Positions 32,014 to 41,641 of a stretch of 41,641 bases of DNA are shown one piece after another. Below the pieces are notes generated by a model. It saw only the letters and a program-made list of their open reading frames with translations, was not told the origin of the DNA and searched no databases. Every line of letters starts with the position of its first letter. Position 1 is the first letter of the stretch. The stretch spans positions 1 through 41,641 of the forward strand of contig RIAY01000020.1 of the NCBI GenBank assembly GCA_003833075.1, read 5' to 3'. This stretch comes from Muribaculaceae bacterium Isolate-036 (Harlan) (GTDB lineage Bacteria > Bacteroidota > Bacteroidia > Bacteroidales > Muribaculaceae). The position numbers were made by a program, and so were the translations under genes.

Positions 32014-32562
32014 TCAGATATGTTTTTTCAGTTCGGAGCATGCATCTTCAAGCAGATTCAGCACGATCTCGAATCCTGCGGCTCCTTCCCAATAAGGGTC
32101 TGGAATAGAATCGGCTTCAGGGTAGTGCACGGCGAAATCGCTCATACGAGCGATTCTCGACTCAGATTCGGGAGAGGGTGCGGCATCATGGAGATCATCA
32201 ATATTGCGGTCGTCCATGCCTATGATAAGGTCGAACCATTCGAAATCCGAGGTGCGAATCACGCGACTTCTGTGGTCAAGGTGAAGTCCCCGCCCGAATG
32301 CGGCGTGGCGCATCCTGCGGTCGGGAAGGTCTCCGGCGTGTCCACCGTAGAATCCTGCCGAATCAAGTTCCGGACGCTTGTCATCAGGCATATCTTTGGT
32401 AATTTCCCTCATTATACCTTCTGCCGCAGGGCTGCGGCAGATATTGCCGAGGCAGACGAACAATATTCTTACCGGTCTGTTTTCAGCTTCCGCCTGATTG
32501 CGTGCCCTCTTTACTGCTGCAATGCTCTCGGCGGAAGGTTTTTCATTATAATTCCTGTTCAT
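32014..32562 (-). CDS. Low-molecular-weight protein tyrosine phosphatase
   Basis: A 182-residue phosphatase. The P-loop is VCLGNICRSP (Cys37, Arg43, C-x5-R) and the general acid Asp is in IPDPYWEG near the C-terminus. An N-terminal extension of about 30 charged residues precedes the core. Enzymes of this family dephosphorylate tyrosines, in bacteria often on capsule or exopolysaccharide kinases; no such kinase is in the window. Single-gene unit, convergent with the fimbrillin. Confidence 0.92.
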   Translation of the reverse strand: MNRNYNEKPSAESIAAVKRARNQAEAENRPVRILFVCLGNICRSPAAEGIMREITKDMPDDKRPELDSAGFYGGHAGDLPDRRMRHAAFGRGLHLDHRSRVIRTSDFEWFDLIIGMDDRNIDDLHDAAPSPESESRIARMSDFAVHYPEADSIPDPYWEGAAGFEIVLNLLEDACSELKKHI

Positions 32563-32652
32563 GTCTGATTAACGTGAAATAACTCTTCAGAGTGTGGGAA
32601 TACATTGTATTTTAACTTAAAATATTAAAAAATGAAAAGATATTGCCATAAG

Positions 32653-32684
32653 ATTGTAAATTCAGATTAATTGTAATATCTTTG
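32653..32684 (+). promoter_or_regulatory. GH97 gene promoter
   Basis: ATTG (32653-32656, one base off TTTG), 20 bases, TATCTTTG (32677-32684). It gives a leader of about 70 bases before the start at 32763. Confidence 0.6.
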
Positions 32685-32741
32685 CAAAAGAAATGCAAAA
32701 TGTTTCTTTTCGAAATATATGTGCTTTCAAAATTAGAATAA

Positions 32742-34898
<2,157 letters not shown>

Positions 34899-34932
34899 CA
34901 CACAATCTATACCACATAAAACACACAATGCG

Positions 34933-34968
34933 AAAACCGGAGAGCGGGGCATCCCGTTCTCCGGTTTT
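34933..34968. terminator. Bidirectional terminator between GH97 and GH29 genes
   Basis: AAAACCGGAGAGCGGG and CCCGTTCTCCGGTTTT make a 16-bp stem with a 4-base loop. The A-run and T-run at its ends serve both converging genes. Confidence 0.85.
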
Positions 34969-35011
34969 ATTATATCAGACACAGCTTCTAAACTGGTTCA
35001 GAGATCGTTTG

Positions 35012-36667
35012 TCAGTGAATCTTCAATACCGGTATGGTTTTATATTCCATATCTTTTGGCAACGACACCGCGAGCCCTCCGGATGTCTGTCTGAATTTTA
35101 CGCGTCCGTGTCCGAGCAATTCCACGCGTTTTACTTTGGTATTGCCGGAGGAGAGTGATCTGATGTTTACTTTATTGTCTTCCGGCCATGCAAGCACAAT
35201 GGCATACAACGTTTTGTCTTTTGATGTGAAACGTATCTCTTCGGCGGTCATGTCGGAATAAGCTCCCTCGTTGAATCCCTGGTCATTGAGCGGTATGGCT
35301 CTTTCTGCAATAGGACCCTCTCCGAACCGTTTCCAGGGACGTGTGTCGAAAATCGCTTCTTTGTTTCTGTTCATCCATTTGCCGATACCGTCTATTATCA
35401 CTGCTTCCTTGTCGTCGAAAGTGCCGTCAGCGCGTAGCGGGATGTTGAGAAGGAGATTACCGTTTTTACTCACTATGTCGGCAAGAAGTCTGATTACAGT
35501 CTGCGCCGATTTGTAATGTCCTTTGTTGTATATGTCGGTATTGTAATGCCAGCCTCCGATACATGAGCATGATTGCCACGGAAGGGGTATTATCTCGTTA
35601 GGTGCGCCTCGCTCAACATCCCATACCAATGCCTCTTTCTGCAGATCGGTAAGAATCTTGCCGAACATCACGGCTTCATTCTTTCCTCCGTGGGTCTGCA
35701 TGTTATGGTTGTAGAAGTGCGCCGCTATCTTGAGTCCGGCATCGCTTACCGGGTAGAACGGTACGCCGGTGGTGTCGAAATACAGCAGATCGGGATTGTA
35801 ACGGTTGATAACATCAAGCGTGCGGTTGTAGAAGTTGGTGCAGAATTCTTCAGACGGGAGTGCCGCGCCGTTTCCCCATCCCCATTGTTTTCCGACCATG
35901 CCGTCTGCCCAGCTGCCTTCGCTGAGAGGGTGGTTCTGCACATAGAGCTGCTGAGGATCCATTCCTTCCCACCATTTTCCTTTGCCGTCGGCAGTGGTCA
36001 GGACCCCGTCATAAGGGATTCCCATCTTGTCCCCATTGCGGTCATAACGTCGGGAAGGCTCATACCATGTCCAGGCATGGTCTGCGTGCAGGCTGACCCC
36101 GAAAGGAAGACCATGCTTGCGGGCTGCCGCAGCCCATTCGGCGAGAATGTCTCGTTTAGGACCGATATTTACAGAATTCCACGGTTGGTATTTGCTGTCC
36201 CAGAGGTCGAAGTTGTCATGATGGTTGCCCAGCACAAAGAAATATTGCGCACCAATACTTTTGTAAATTGCCACAAGACTGTCAGGATTCCACTGTTCAG
36301 CCTTGAAAAGCGGCAGTATATCCTTGAAACCGACTTCCGAAGGGTGCCCGTAGTTGGCAACGTGATGTTTGTATGCATGTGAGCCTTCCTGATACATTCC
36401 GCGTGCCATCCAGTCGCCGGATCCTTCCACGCATTGCGGTCCCCAATGCGCCCAAATGCCGAATTTCGCGTTGCGGAACCATTCCGGAGTCTTGTATTTG
36501 CGCAGAGACTCCCATTCAGGTTCAAATGTCCCCTTTGCCATAGGTTCGTCAGCTTCTGAGACTTTGATAGTCGGTTGTGGAACCTCATTGGCATATCCGG
36601 ATTGTATCGCTGCCGATATTGTCAGTACGGATATGGATGAAATTAATATTTTTTTTAACATGATCAT
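35012..36667 (-). CDS. GH29 alpha-L-fucosidase
   Basis: A 551-residue secreted enzyme: signal peptide (ILISSISVLTISAAIQSGYA), then the GH29 barrel with WFRNAKFGIWAHWGPQCV, YFFVLGNHHDNFDLWDSKY, the nucleophile Asp in DLLYFDTTG, and NGNLLLNIPLRADGTF, followed by a beta-sandwich C-terminal domain (about 430-551). It removes terminal alpha-fucose from host mucin or plant glycans. The acid/base residue cannot be placed by eye, so the subfamily is open. It stands alone and converges with GH97. Confidence 0.92.
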   Translation of the reverse strand: MIMLKKILISSISVLTISAAIQSGYANEVPQPTIKVSEADEPMAKGTFEPEWESLRKYKTPEWFRNAKFGIWAHWGPQCVEGSGDWMARGMYQEGSHAYKHHVANYGHPSEVGFKDILPLFKAEQWNPDSLVAIYKSIGAQYFFVLGNHHDNFDLWDSKYQPWNSVNIGPKRDILAEWAAAARKHGLPFGVSLHADHAWTWYEPSRRYDRNGDKMGIPYDGVLTTADGKGKWWEGMDPQQLYVQNHPLSEGSWADGMVGKQWGWGNGAALPSEEFCTNFYNRTLDVINRYNPDLLYFDTTGVPFYPVSDAGLKIAAHFYNHNMQTHGGKNEAVMFGKILTDLQKEALVWDVERGAPNEIIPLPWQSCSCIGGWHYNTDIYNKGHYKSAQTVIRLLADIVSKNGNLLLNIPLRADGTFDDKEAVIIDGIGKWMNRNKEAIFDTRPWKRFGEGPIAERAIPLNDQGFNEGAYSDMTAEEIRFTSKDKTLYAIVLAWPEDNKVNIRSLSSGNTKVKRVELLGHGRVKFRQTSGGLAVSLPKDMEYKTIPVLKIH

Positions 36668-36893
36668 TTAAGTATGTATTTTGTTTAAGAATTGCGGTTG
36701 TCAGTAGTTGCCTTGATGATAATTGTGCCGGGAGCCATGTTTGACATCTCAAAAAATCGCTTTGCTGATGTCGATACCGGTGTATGTCAAATTATCAATT
36801 TAACATTTCTGCATGATGTTCAGGCGGACATCGGGAGTGAGCCCCGGAGTCTTCCGGCGCGGAGGAGGGTCATAGACGCATTGTCATGCTGGT

Positions 36894-37385
36894 TTAATTT
36901 GACAGTTCGATAATTTCGCAATCGCGCATTTCTGTGCCGTCAATGGTGATGCGTACCAGCGTGCGCACTCTCTGCCACCCTTGGTTGCCGGCAGCCCCTG
37001 GATTTATGTGGAGCAGGTCAAGCTCGTTGTCGAAAATGATTTTAAGCAGATGGGAGTGACCGTCGACCATCAGTTTTATTCTCTCCTCTTTTAGCAGTCT
37101 CTTCATACCCGGTGACCATTTGCCCGGATAACCCCCGATATGGGTGAGCAGCACCCTGACACCTTCTATTGTGAAAATATCGGTTTCGGGACATTTGCGT
37201 CTGACCATGCCGTGATCAATATTTCCGGAAACTGCCCTTACCGGGGCTGTTTCACGCAAACGTTCGATTATGGCATAGTCACCGATGTCTCCGGCATGCC
37301 ATATTTCATCGCAATCTTTGAAATGCAGGGCATAGCGGTCGTCCCACATGCCGTGGGTGTCGCTCAGTATTCCGATTCTTTTCAT
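36894..37385 (-). CDS. YfcE-type metallophosphoesterase
   Basis: A 163-residue phosphodiesterase. The metal-ligand motifs are in order: GILSDTHG (Asp8, His10), WHAGDIGD, SGNIDH, LLTHIGGYP and DGHSHLL. This is the YfcE/MJ0936 branch, which hydrolyses phosphodiester bonds; the natural substrate is not known. The start ATG overlaps the stop codon of the collapsed GH53 gene (ATGA), so the two were once translationally coupled. About 225 bases between it and the fucosidase gene hold nothing I can assign. Confidence 0.9.
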   Translation of the reverse strand: MKRIGILSDTHGMWDDRYALHFKDCDEIWHAGDIGDYAIIERLRETAPVRAVSGNIDHGMVRRKCPETDIFTIEGVRVLLTHIGGYPGKWSPGMKRLLKEERIKLMVDGHSHLLKIIFDNELDLLHINPGAAGNQGWQRVRTLVRITIDGTEMRDCEIIELSN

Positions 37386-37736
37386 CTGACAAGTATCTTG
37401 CTGCCTTGGGAGATATACAGACCGGGTGTGGCTGAACCGACGGGATAAGGCACGCGTCTGCCGTTAATGTCATACCATTCAGTCTGTCTGATGTCTCTCG
37501 CGATATTTCTCCGGGTTTACGAATAGACGCACGCGCATGGCGTTCATCCCTTCCTCTTTCAGCCACGGCATAAGATCAGCGATCGGTTTGCCGTCATGAT
37601 CCTTATATTTTGCACCGGCATCTTCATAGTCGGGAAGAAGTGAAATGTCGCCGCCGACATATCGCTGTGCCTGTGTGGATATTCCGTAAAAGGCTGCAAG
37701 CGAAAGTAATGCATAAATTGCTCCTGTTAATTTCAT
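37382..37736 (-). pseudogene. Collapsed GH53 endo-galactanase gene
   Basis: The 5' part (37479-37736) encodes a signal peptide (MKLTGAIYALLSLAAFYGIS) and the opening of an arabinogalactan endo-beta-1,4-galactanase: RYVGGDISLLPDYEDAGAKY, then LKEEGMNAMRVRLFVNPEKY, ending in TGA. One frame away the sequence continues as TEWYDINGRRVPYPVG, then GLYISQGSKILVR and stop (37382-37384), the typical C-terminal end of Bacteroidales secreted hydrolases. The catalytic barrel, some 250 or more residues with both catalytic Glu, has been deleted, with a frameshift at the join near 37485. Confidence 0.75.
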
Positions 37737-37810
37737 AAGTCTGTAATTTTAAGTAAATCTGTAATTCAGAAGCGGTTGGTTCAAGTTTATACAATAGTAT
37801 GCAGATAAGT

Positions 37811-37844
37811 AAAGGAGAGCAGTGCAGTTTGTCCGCTCTCCTTT
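37811..37844. terminator. Terminator after valS
   Basis: AAAGGAGAGC and GCTCTCCTTT form a 10-bp stem with a 14-base loop, 32 bases beyond the valS stop on the minus strand and before the GH53 remnant. Confidence 0.6.
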
Positions 37845-37875
37845 TATCATATTGCATTATTGACGCATGTCAGTT

Positions 37876-40503
37876 TTATTGTCTGAGAGCCGCAATGGAG
37901 GCGCGGATCGCTTCCAGCTTCTCGGTGGCGTCGCTCTGTTTCTTGCGCTCGACTGCCACAACAGCCTCAGGTGCGTTGTTGACAAATTTTTCGTTAGATA
38001 GTTTTTTCTCCACTCCGGCAAGGAATTTGGTGTAATATTCAAGTTCCTTGTTAAGTTTCGCAAGTTCCTCTTCCACGTTTATTTTGCTTTCGAGAGGCAC
38101 ACTGTATTCGACTGCACCAACGATAAATGCTGATGATGCGGCTGTTTTTTCCTCAACCTGCTCTATGGCTGAGAGGTTTGCCATCTTTGCAAGGATAGCG
38201 TCAAGAGAGTTGTCGTGCGCTCCCTTTATGTGAAGAACCAGAGGCTCTTTCTGAGCAATCTGTTTCTGTTTGCGGATAGTGCGTACACCCGCGATCACTT
38301 CTTTAAGTGTCTCGAACTGTGCGAGTATGGGAGCCTCGCAGACAGTTGCTTCAGGAAGAAGGGCATACATGATGCTTTCGCCTTCTTTGCGTTCCGCGAG
38401 GTGTTGCCAGAGTTCCTCTGTTATGAAAGGCATGAAAGGATGAAGCAGGCGCAGAAGCGTGTCAAAAAAGCCGAGTGTGGCATCGAAAGTCTTCTTGTCG
38501 ACCGGTTGTCCGTATGCCGGTTTTACTACCTCAAGATACCACGACGAGAATTCATCCCAGAAAAGGCGGTAAATCGCCATAAGCGCCTCCGAGATACGGA
38601 ACTTGCCCATGAGGTCATCGACTTCTGCGATAGTGTTGCCGAGCTTAGCGGCAAACCATGTGATCCCAGCTGCTGCACTCTCCGGCTGCTGCGCTTCATC
38701 GCTGACCTCCCAACCTTTTACGAGACGGAAAGCGTTCCATATCTTGTTGCAGAAATTGCGTCCCTGCTCGCAGAGAGAATCATCATACATAATGTCGTTG
38801 CCGGCGGGAGCGCCGAGCATGAGACCCATTCTGACACCGTCGGCACCGAAATTGGCTATCAGGTCAAGAGGGTCGGGAGAGTTGCCGAGCGATTTCGACA
38901 TTTTCCTGCCAATCTTGTCTCTGACGATACCTGTGAAATATACGTTGTTGAATGGCTTGTTGTCTGCAAATTCGTATCCGGCTATGATCATGCGTGCCAC
39001 CCAGAAGAAAATAATGTCAGGTGCTGTCACAAGATCTGCAGTCGGATAGTAGTATTTAAACTCTTTATTGTCAGGATCAAGGATTCCGTTAAACAACGAA
39101 ATTGGCCATAACCAAGATGAGAACCATGTGTCAAGGCAGTCAGGATCGCGTTTGAGGTCGGCAATTGTGAGACTTGCATTACCACTCTTTTCTATGGCTT
39201 TCAATAATGCTTCCTCCTCATTCTCCGCCACAACATATCCCCCTTCCGGAAGGAACCAAGCCGGTATCTGGTGTCCCCACCACAACTGACGGGAGATGCA
39301 CCAGTCTTTGATATTGGTCATCCAATGGCGGTAGGTGTTTTTGAATTTAGCGGGTATGAATTTGATGTCATCGTCCATTACTGAGGCGAGAGCAGGCTTG
39401 ACAATTTCTTCCATCTTCACGAACCATTGCATGGACAGTTTGGGTTCTATCACCGCATCCGTGCGCTCGGAGTGTCCAACCTTGTTGACGTAGTCTTCCA
39501 CTTTTTCGACGAGTCCTGCCTTGTCGAGATCAATCATGATCTGTTTTCGGACATCGAAACGGTCCATGCCGACATACATTCCACCGGCTTCGGATATTGT
39601 GCCGTTGTCATTGAATATGTCAATTGAGGGGAGGTTGTATTTGTCACCGAGCATATAATCGTTTACATCATGTGCCGGGGTGACCTTGAGGCATCCTGTG
39701 CCGAAATCCATTTCCACATATTCGTCCATTATGATAGGCACGGCACGACCAACGAGTGGAACAATGACCTTTTTCCCTTTTAGCCAGGTGTAGCGGGGAT
39801 CGTTAGGATTCACACAGACAGCGGTGTCGCCGAGAATGGTTTCGGGACGGGTTGTCGCAACTATGATATATTTATCTTCTTCTCCCTCTACGCGATAGCG
39901 GAGATGGAAGAGATGACTCTGTTCCTCTTTGTAGATAACCTCTTCATCCGACAGTGCCGTCAGAGCCTTGGGATCCCAGTTTACCATGCGCACACCCCGA
40001 TAGATGTAACCCTTGTCATACAGTTTGTTGAAGACGCGGATCACGCTTTCAGATCGGATGTCATCCATCGTGAACGCAGTGCGTTCCCAATCGCACGATG
40101 CTCCGAGCTTGCGAAGTTGCTGCAGGATTATGCCGCCATACTTGTTTGTCCAATCCCATGCATGATTAAGAAACTCCTCACGGGAAAGGTCGGTTTTGGC
40201 TATTCCTTCGGAAGCGAGCTTAGCCACGACTTTTGCCTCAGTGGAGATTGCCGCATGGTCGGTTCCCGGCACCCACAGCGCGTTCTTACCTTGCATGCGG
40301 GCGCGACGCGTTAGAATGTCCTGAATCGTATTGTTGAGCATATGCCCCATGTGTAGCACTCCGGTTACGTTTGGCGGCGGTATCACAATCGTGTAGGGTT
40401 CGCGCTCATCCGGTTCGGAATGGAACAGACGGTGTTCCATCCAGTATGCATACCATTTCTCCTCCACTGCAGAGGGATCGTACTTCGTGGCTAATTCGTT
40501 CAT
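37876..40503 (-). CDS. valS: Valyl-tRNA synthetase
   Basis: An 875-residue class I aminoacyl-tRNA synthetase. The HIGH-type motif is VTGVLHMGH (about residue 46-54), the editing domain follows ([28 protein letters not shown]), KMSKS is in [15 protein letters not shown], the anticodon domain is helical, and the C-terminal coiled coil begins near [20 protein letters not shown]. Full length and intact. A -7 element lies at 40652-40659, giving a leader of about 140 bases. Confidence 0.97.
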   Translation of the reverse strand: MNELATKYDPSAVEEKWYAYWMEHRLFHSEPDEREPYTIVIPPPNVTGVLHMGHMLNNTIQDILTRRARMQGKNALWVPGTDHAAISTEAKVVAKLASEGIAKTDLSREEFLNHAWDWTNKYGGIILQQLRKLGASCDWERTAFTMDDIRSESVIRVFNKLYDKGYIYRGVRMVNWDPKALTALSDEEVIYKEEQSHLFHLRYRVEGEEDKYIIVATTRPETILGDTAVCVNPNDPRYTWLKGKKVIVPLVGRAVPIIMDEYVEMDFGTGCLKVTPAHDVNDYMLGDKYNLPSIDIFNDNGTISEAGGMYVGMDRFDVRKQIMIDLDKAGLVEKVEDYVNKVGHSERTDAVIEPKLSMQWFVKMEEIVKPALASVMDDDIKFIPAKFKNTYRHWMTNIKDWCISRQLWWGHQIPAWFLPEGGYVVAENEEEALLKAIEKSGNASLTIADLKRDPDCLDTWFSSWLWPISLFNGILDPDNKEFKYYYPTADLVTAPDIIFFWVARMIIAGYEFADNKPFNNVYFTGIVRDKIGRKMSKSLGNSPDPLDLIANFGADGVRMGLMLGAPAGNDIMYDDSLCEQGRNFCNKIWNAFRLVKGWEVSDEAQQPESAAAGITWFAAKLGNTIAEVDDLMGKFRISEALMAIYRLFWDEFSSWYLEVVKPAYGQPVDKKTFDATLGFFDTLLRLLHPFMPFITEELWQHLAERKEGESIMYALLPEATVCEAPILAQFETLKEVIAGVRTIRKQKQIAQKEPLVLHIKGAHDNSLDAILAKMANLSAIEQVEEKTAASSAFIVGAVEYSVPLESKINVEEELAKLNKELEYYTKFLAGVEKKLSNEKFVNNAPEAVVAVERKKQSDATEKLEAIRASIAALRQ

Positions 40504-40651
40504 GAGAATTATTGCTTATCTGTTGATATTGTCGTTTAATTTCGGTTTCAGACCGAAGCTCGGCTGCATTTTCATGCAACGGAGTCAGACTCATTCATCC
40601 GGTCAGCTCTTATATGAGCCGAACTCGTTTAGAAAGAGTCCATTCAAAAAA

Positions 40652-40659
40652 CAAAGTTA
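40652..40659 (-). promoter_or_regulatory. -7 element of valS
   Basis: TAACTTTG on the minus strand, a consensus -7 box, but without a TTTG at -33. The resulting leader (about 40504-40645) contains the hairpin TTCGGT-TTCAG-ACCGAA at 40540-40556 (palindromic on both strands). Confidence 0.5.
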
Positions 40660-40730
40660 ATAAAAAAAACTGATATATAGGGCTGCCGTGAGCCGGGATT
40701 CACAAGTTTTTTTGCCGATCGAGGGTTGAA

Positions 40731-41228
40731 TTATTTTGCATCGGCATTTCTCTGTCTACGATGTTTTCTTAGATGTTTCCTGATTATGTGGTAATAAACA
40801 AAGCATGCCGGCATGATAATTATGAATGGGAAAAGCGTCATTAAGAAAGAGATGACGATGTCAGATTCGATATTTGTTATAAGAAACTCTAAATAATTGC
40901 CCAAAATGCGTCCTGTCACACCATCGAATATCAGAAAAAGATAAAAGATAAGGATATAGGCGAGTATTTCGATTAAAGCGTGTTTATAGTTTAGAAATAG
41001 TGACTTGTCAATTTTCACCACATAACATAACCAAATATATGTTGTGTTGACGAATAAGGCAGGAACCATGTAGATTGCCATTGTGAGAACCATTTCTATC
41101 GCGTATTCGGGAAATAGACCAAATGCAAAAATTAAAGTTACTGCTATATCGCTAAGAATAAACATGCCTATGACAATGAGAATCCGTAGAAACTTCCAAT
41201 AACCGGAAAGATAATCAATTGCTTTCAT
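40731..41228 (-). CDS. Four-helix membrane protein of unknown function
   Basis: A 165-residue protein with four hydrophobic segments (about 14-38 ILIVIGMFILSDIAVTLIFA, 45-70, 85-103 ALIEILAYILIFYLFLIF, 125-150) and a very basic C-terminal tail (RKHLRKHRRQRNADAK), which should face the cytoplasm. I do not recognise a family. It stands alone between valS and the partial gene at the window edge. Confidence 0.65.
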   Translation of the reverse strand: MKAIDYLSGYWKFLRILIVIGMFILSDIAVTLIFAFGLFPEYAIEMVLTMAIYMVPALFVNTTYIWLCYVVKIDKSLFLNYKHALIEILAYILIFYLFLIFDGVTGRILGNYLEFLITNIESDIVISFLMTLFPFIIIMPACFVYYHIIRKHLRKHRRQRNADAK

Positions 41229-41373
41229 AAATGTGTTATATTTAGAATTCTTGGTTTTGTTTCTGTCTTGCCATAGGAAAATAGGTGTTGGTTACAGTGG
41301 CAAACGTAACTAAATCCCGTCAATTTTCATTCCCTTTGGCGAAAGCCGTTCATGTCCGTTTCATAACGAAAAC

Positions 41374-41641
41374 TTATTGCTTTGTTTTGTCTGATGTGTC
41401 ATTCTCGTTTTTATCCGGATCGATTAAGGATTTCATCCATTGTTTGATTAAATTTAGATCATTAGGGAATGTTGTTATAGAATGAGAATTCCATGGCTTT
41501 ATTGAAGCAATACTTCGGTTATTTTTTGTGAGTTTGTTAACGGCTCCGAGGAGCCAAGTGTTTAATCCGTTAAAAATCTGATGCTTAGCATGAAAATTTA
41601 ACACTAAAAATTTGGTCAAGTCGCTGAATTTCAGTAACTTT
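41374..41641 (-). CDS. C-terminal end of an unidentified gene (partial)
   Basis: The open frame runs off the window edge: from base 41640 it reads KLLKFSDLTKFLVLNFHAKH and continues without a stop to TAA at 41374-41376, ending in a polar tail DPDKNENDTSDKTKQ. The internal start suggested by the frame alone is a TTG and probably not used. There is no recognisable motif. Confidence 0.5.
   Translation of the reverse strand, partial: KLLKFSDLTKFLVLNFHAKHQIFNGLNTWLLGAVNKLTKNNRSIASIKPWNSHSITTFPNDLNLIKQWMKSLIDPDKNENDTSDKTKQ

Noticed and set aside
36692..36913. 73-codon frame upstream of the fucosidase
   Set aside because: No promoter, no recognisable motif, and it runs into the opposite-strand phosphoesterase gene; not supported as a gene.
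40406..40594. 62-codon frame at the valS start (minus strand)
   Set aside because: It overlaps the valS start region in another frame; could be a leader peptide but no ribosome site or conserved feature is visible.

Overview
The window looks like a chromosomal segment of a gut Bacteroidales, most likely of the Muribaculaceae/Bacteroidaceae type (inference). Evidence: several promoters fit the Bacteroidetes pattern TTTG-N20-TAnnTTTG; many starts lack a Shine-Dalgarno sequence; and the gene set includes a GH97 SusB-like alpha-glucosidase, a GH29 fucosidase, a GH53 remnant, a fimbrillin/DUF5119 pair, a TonB-dependent receptor, and IS4/DUF4372 and RhuM proteins.

About 1-19200 is an accessory, defence-type region. 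It opens with a decayed rhuM copy, an AT-rich HNH endonuclease, an intact rhuM, a small helical protein and a zinc alcohol dehydrogenase. Next come a minus-strand orphan with a Cys/His cluster, a promoter-terminator unit encoding a 52-residue peptide, and a hipB/hipS pair whose kinase gene is reduced to a C-terminal stub. A DUF6155-like gene, an IS4-family element with a gutted transposase and a coiled-coil membrane protein follow. The centre is one apparent operon (8868-17940). It carries an XRE regulator, a small DUF3791 protein, a DUF3990 ADP-ribosyltransferase-like toxin, a second small protein, a large MmeI-like adenine methyltransferase, an AT-rich orphan, an SF2 helicase, a GIY-YIG nuclease, a short acidic protein and a second RhuM. 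I read it as a multi-gene restriction-modification-like system with an ADP-ribosyltransferase toxin-antitoxin module at its head.

About 18065-21745 holds a Schlafen/AlbA_2-type C-terminal remnant and a deletion chimera of the RNA ligase rtcB with the release factor prfH. A WYL regulator is divergent from the chimera. A Fur/PerR regulator and rubrerythrin follow, separated by a 185-bp palindromic MITE-like element whose core recurs at the 3' end of prfH.

From 21870 on the genes are mostly ordinary core or nutritional functions: a bioB/TonB receptor/HMA-domain group with a PepSY-like gene, lrgAB, an alpha/beta hydrolase, a K+ channel, a DUF5119/fimbrillin pair, a low-molecular-weight phosphatase, GH97 and GH29 enzymes, a phosphodiesterase behind a collapsed GH53 gene, valS, a membrane orphan and a gene cut by the window edge.

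A theme across the window is genes that keep both ends but have lost the middle (hipA kinase, IS4 transposase, rtcB-prfH, GH53).
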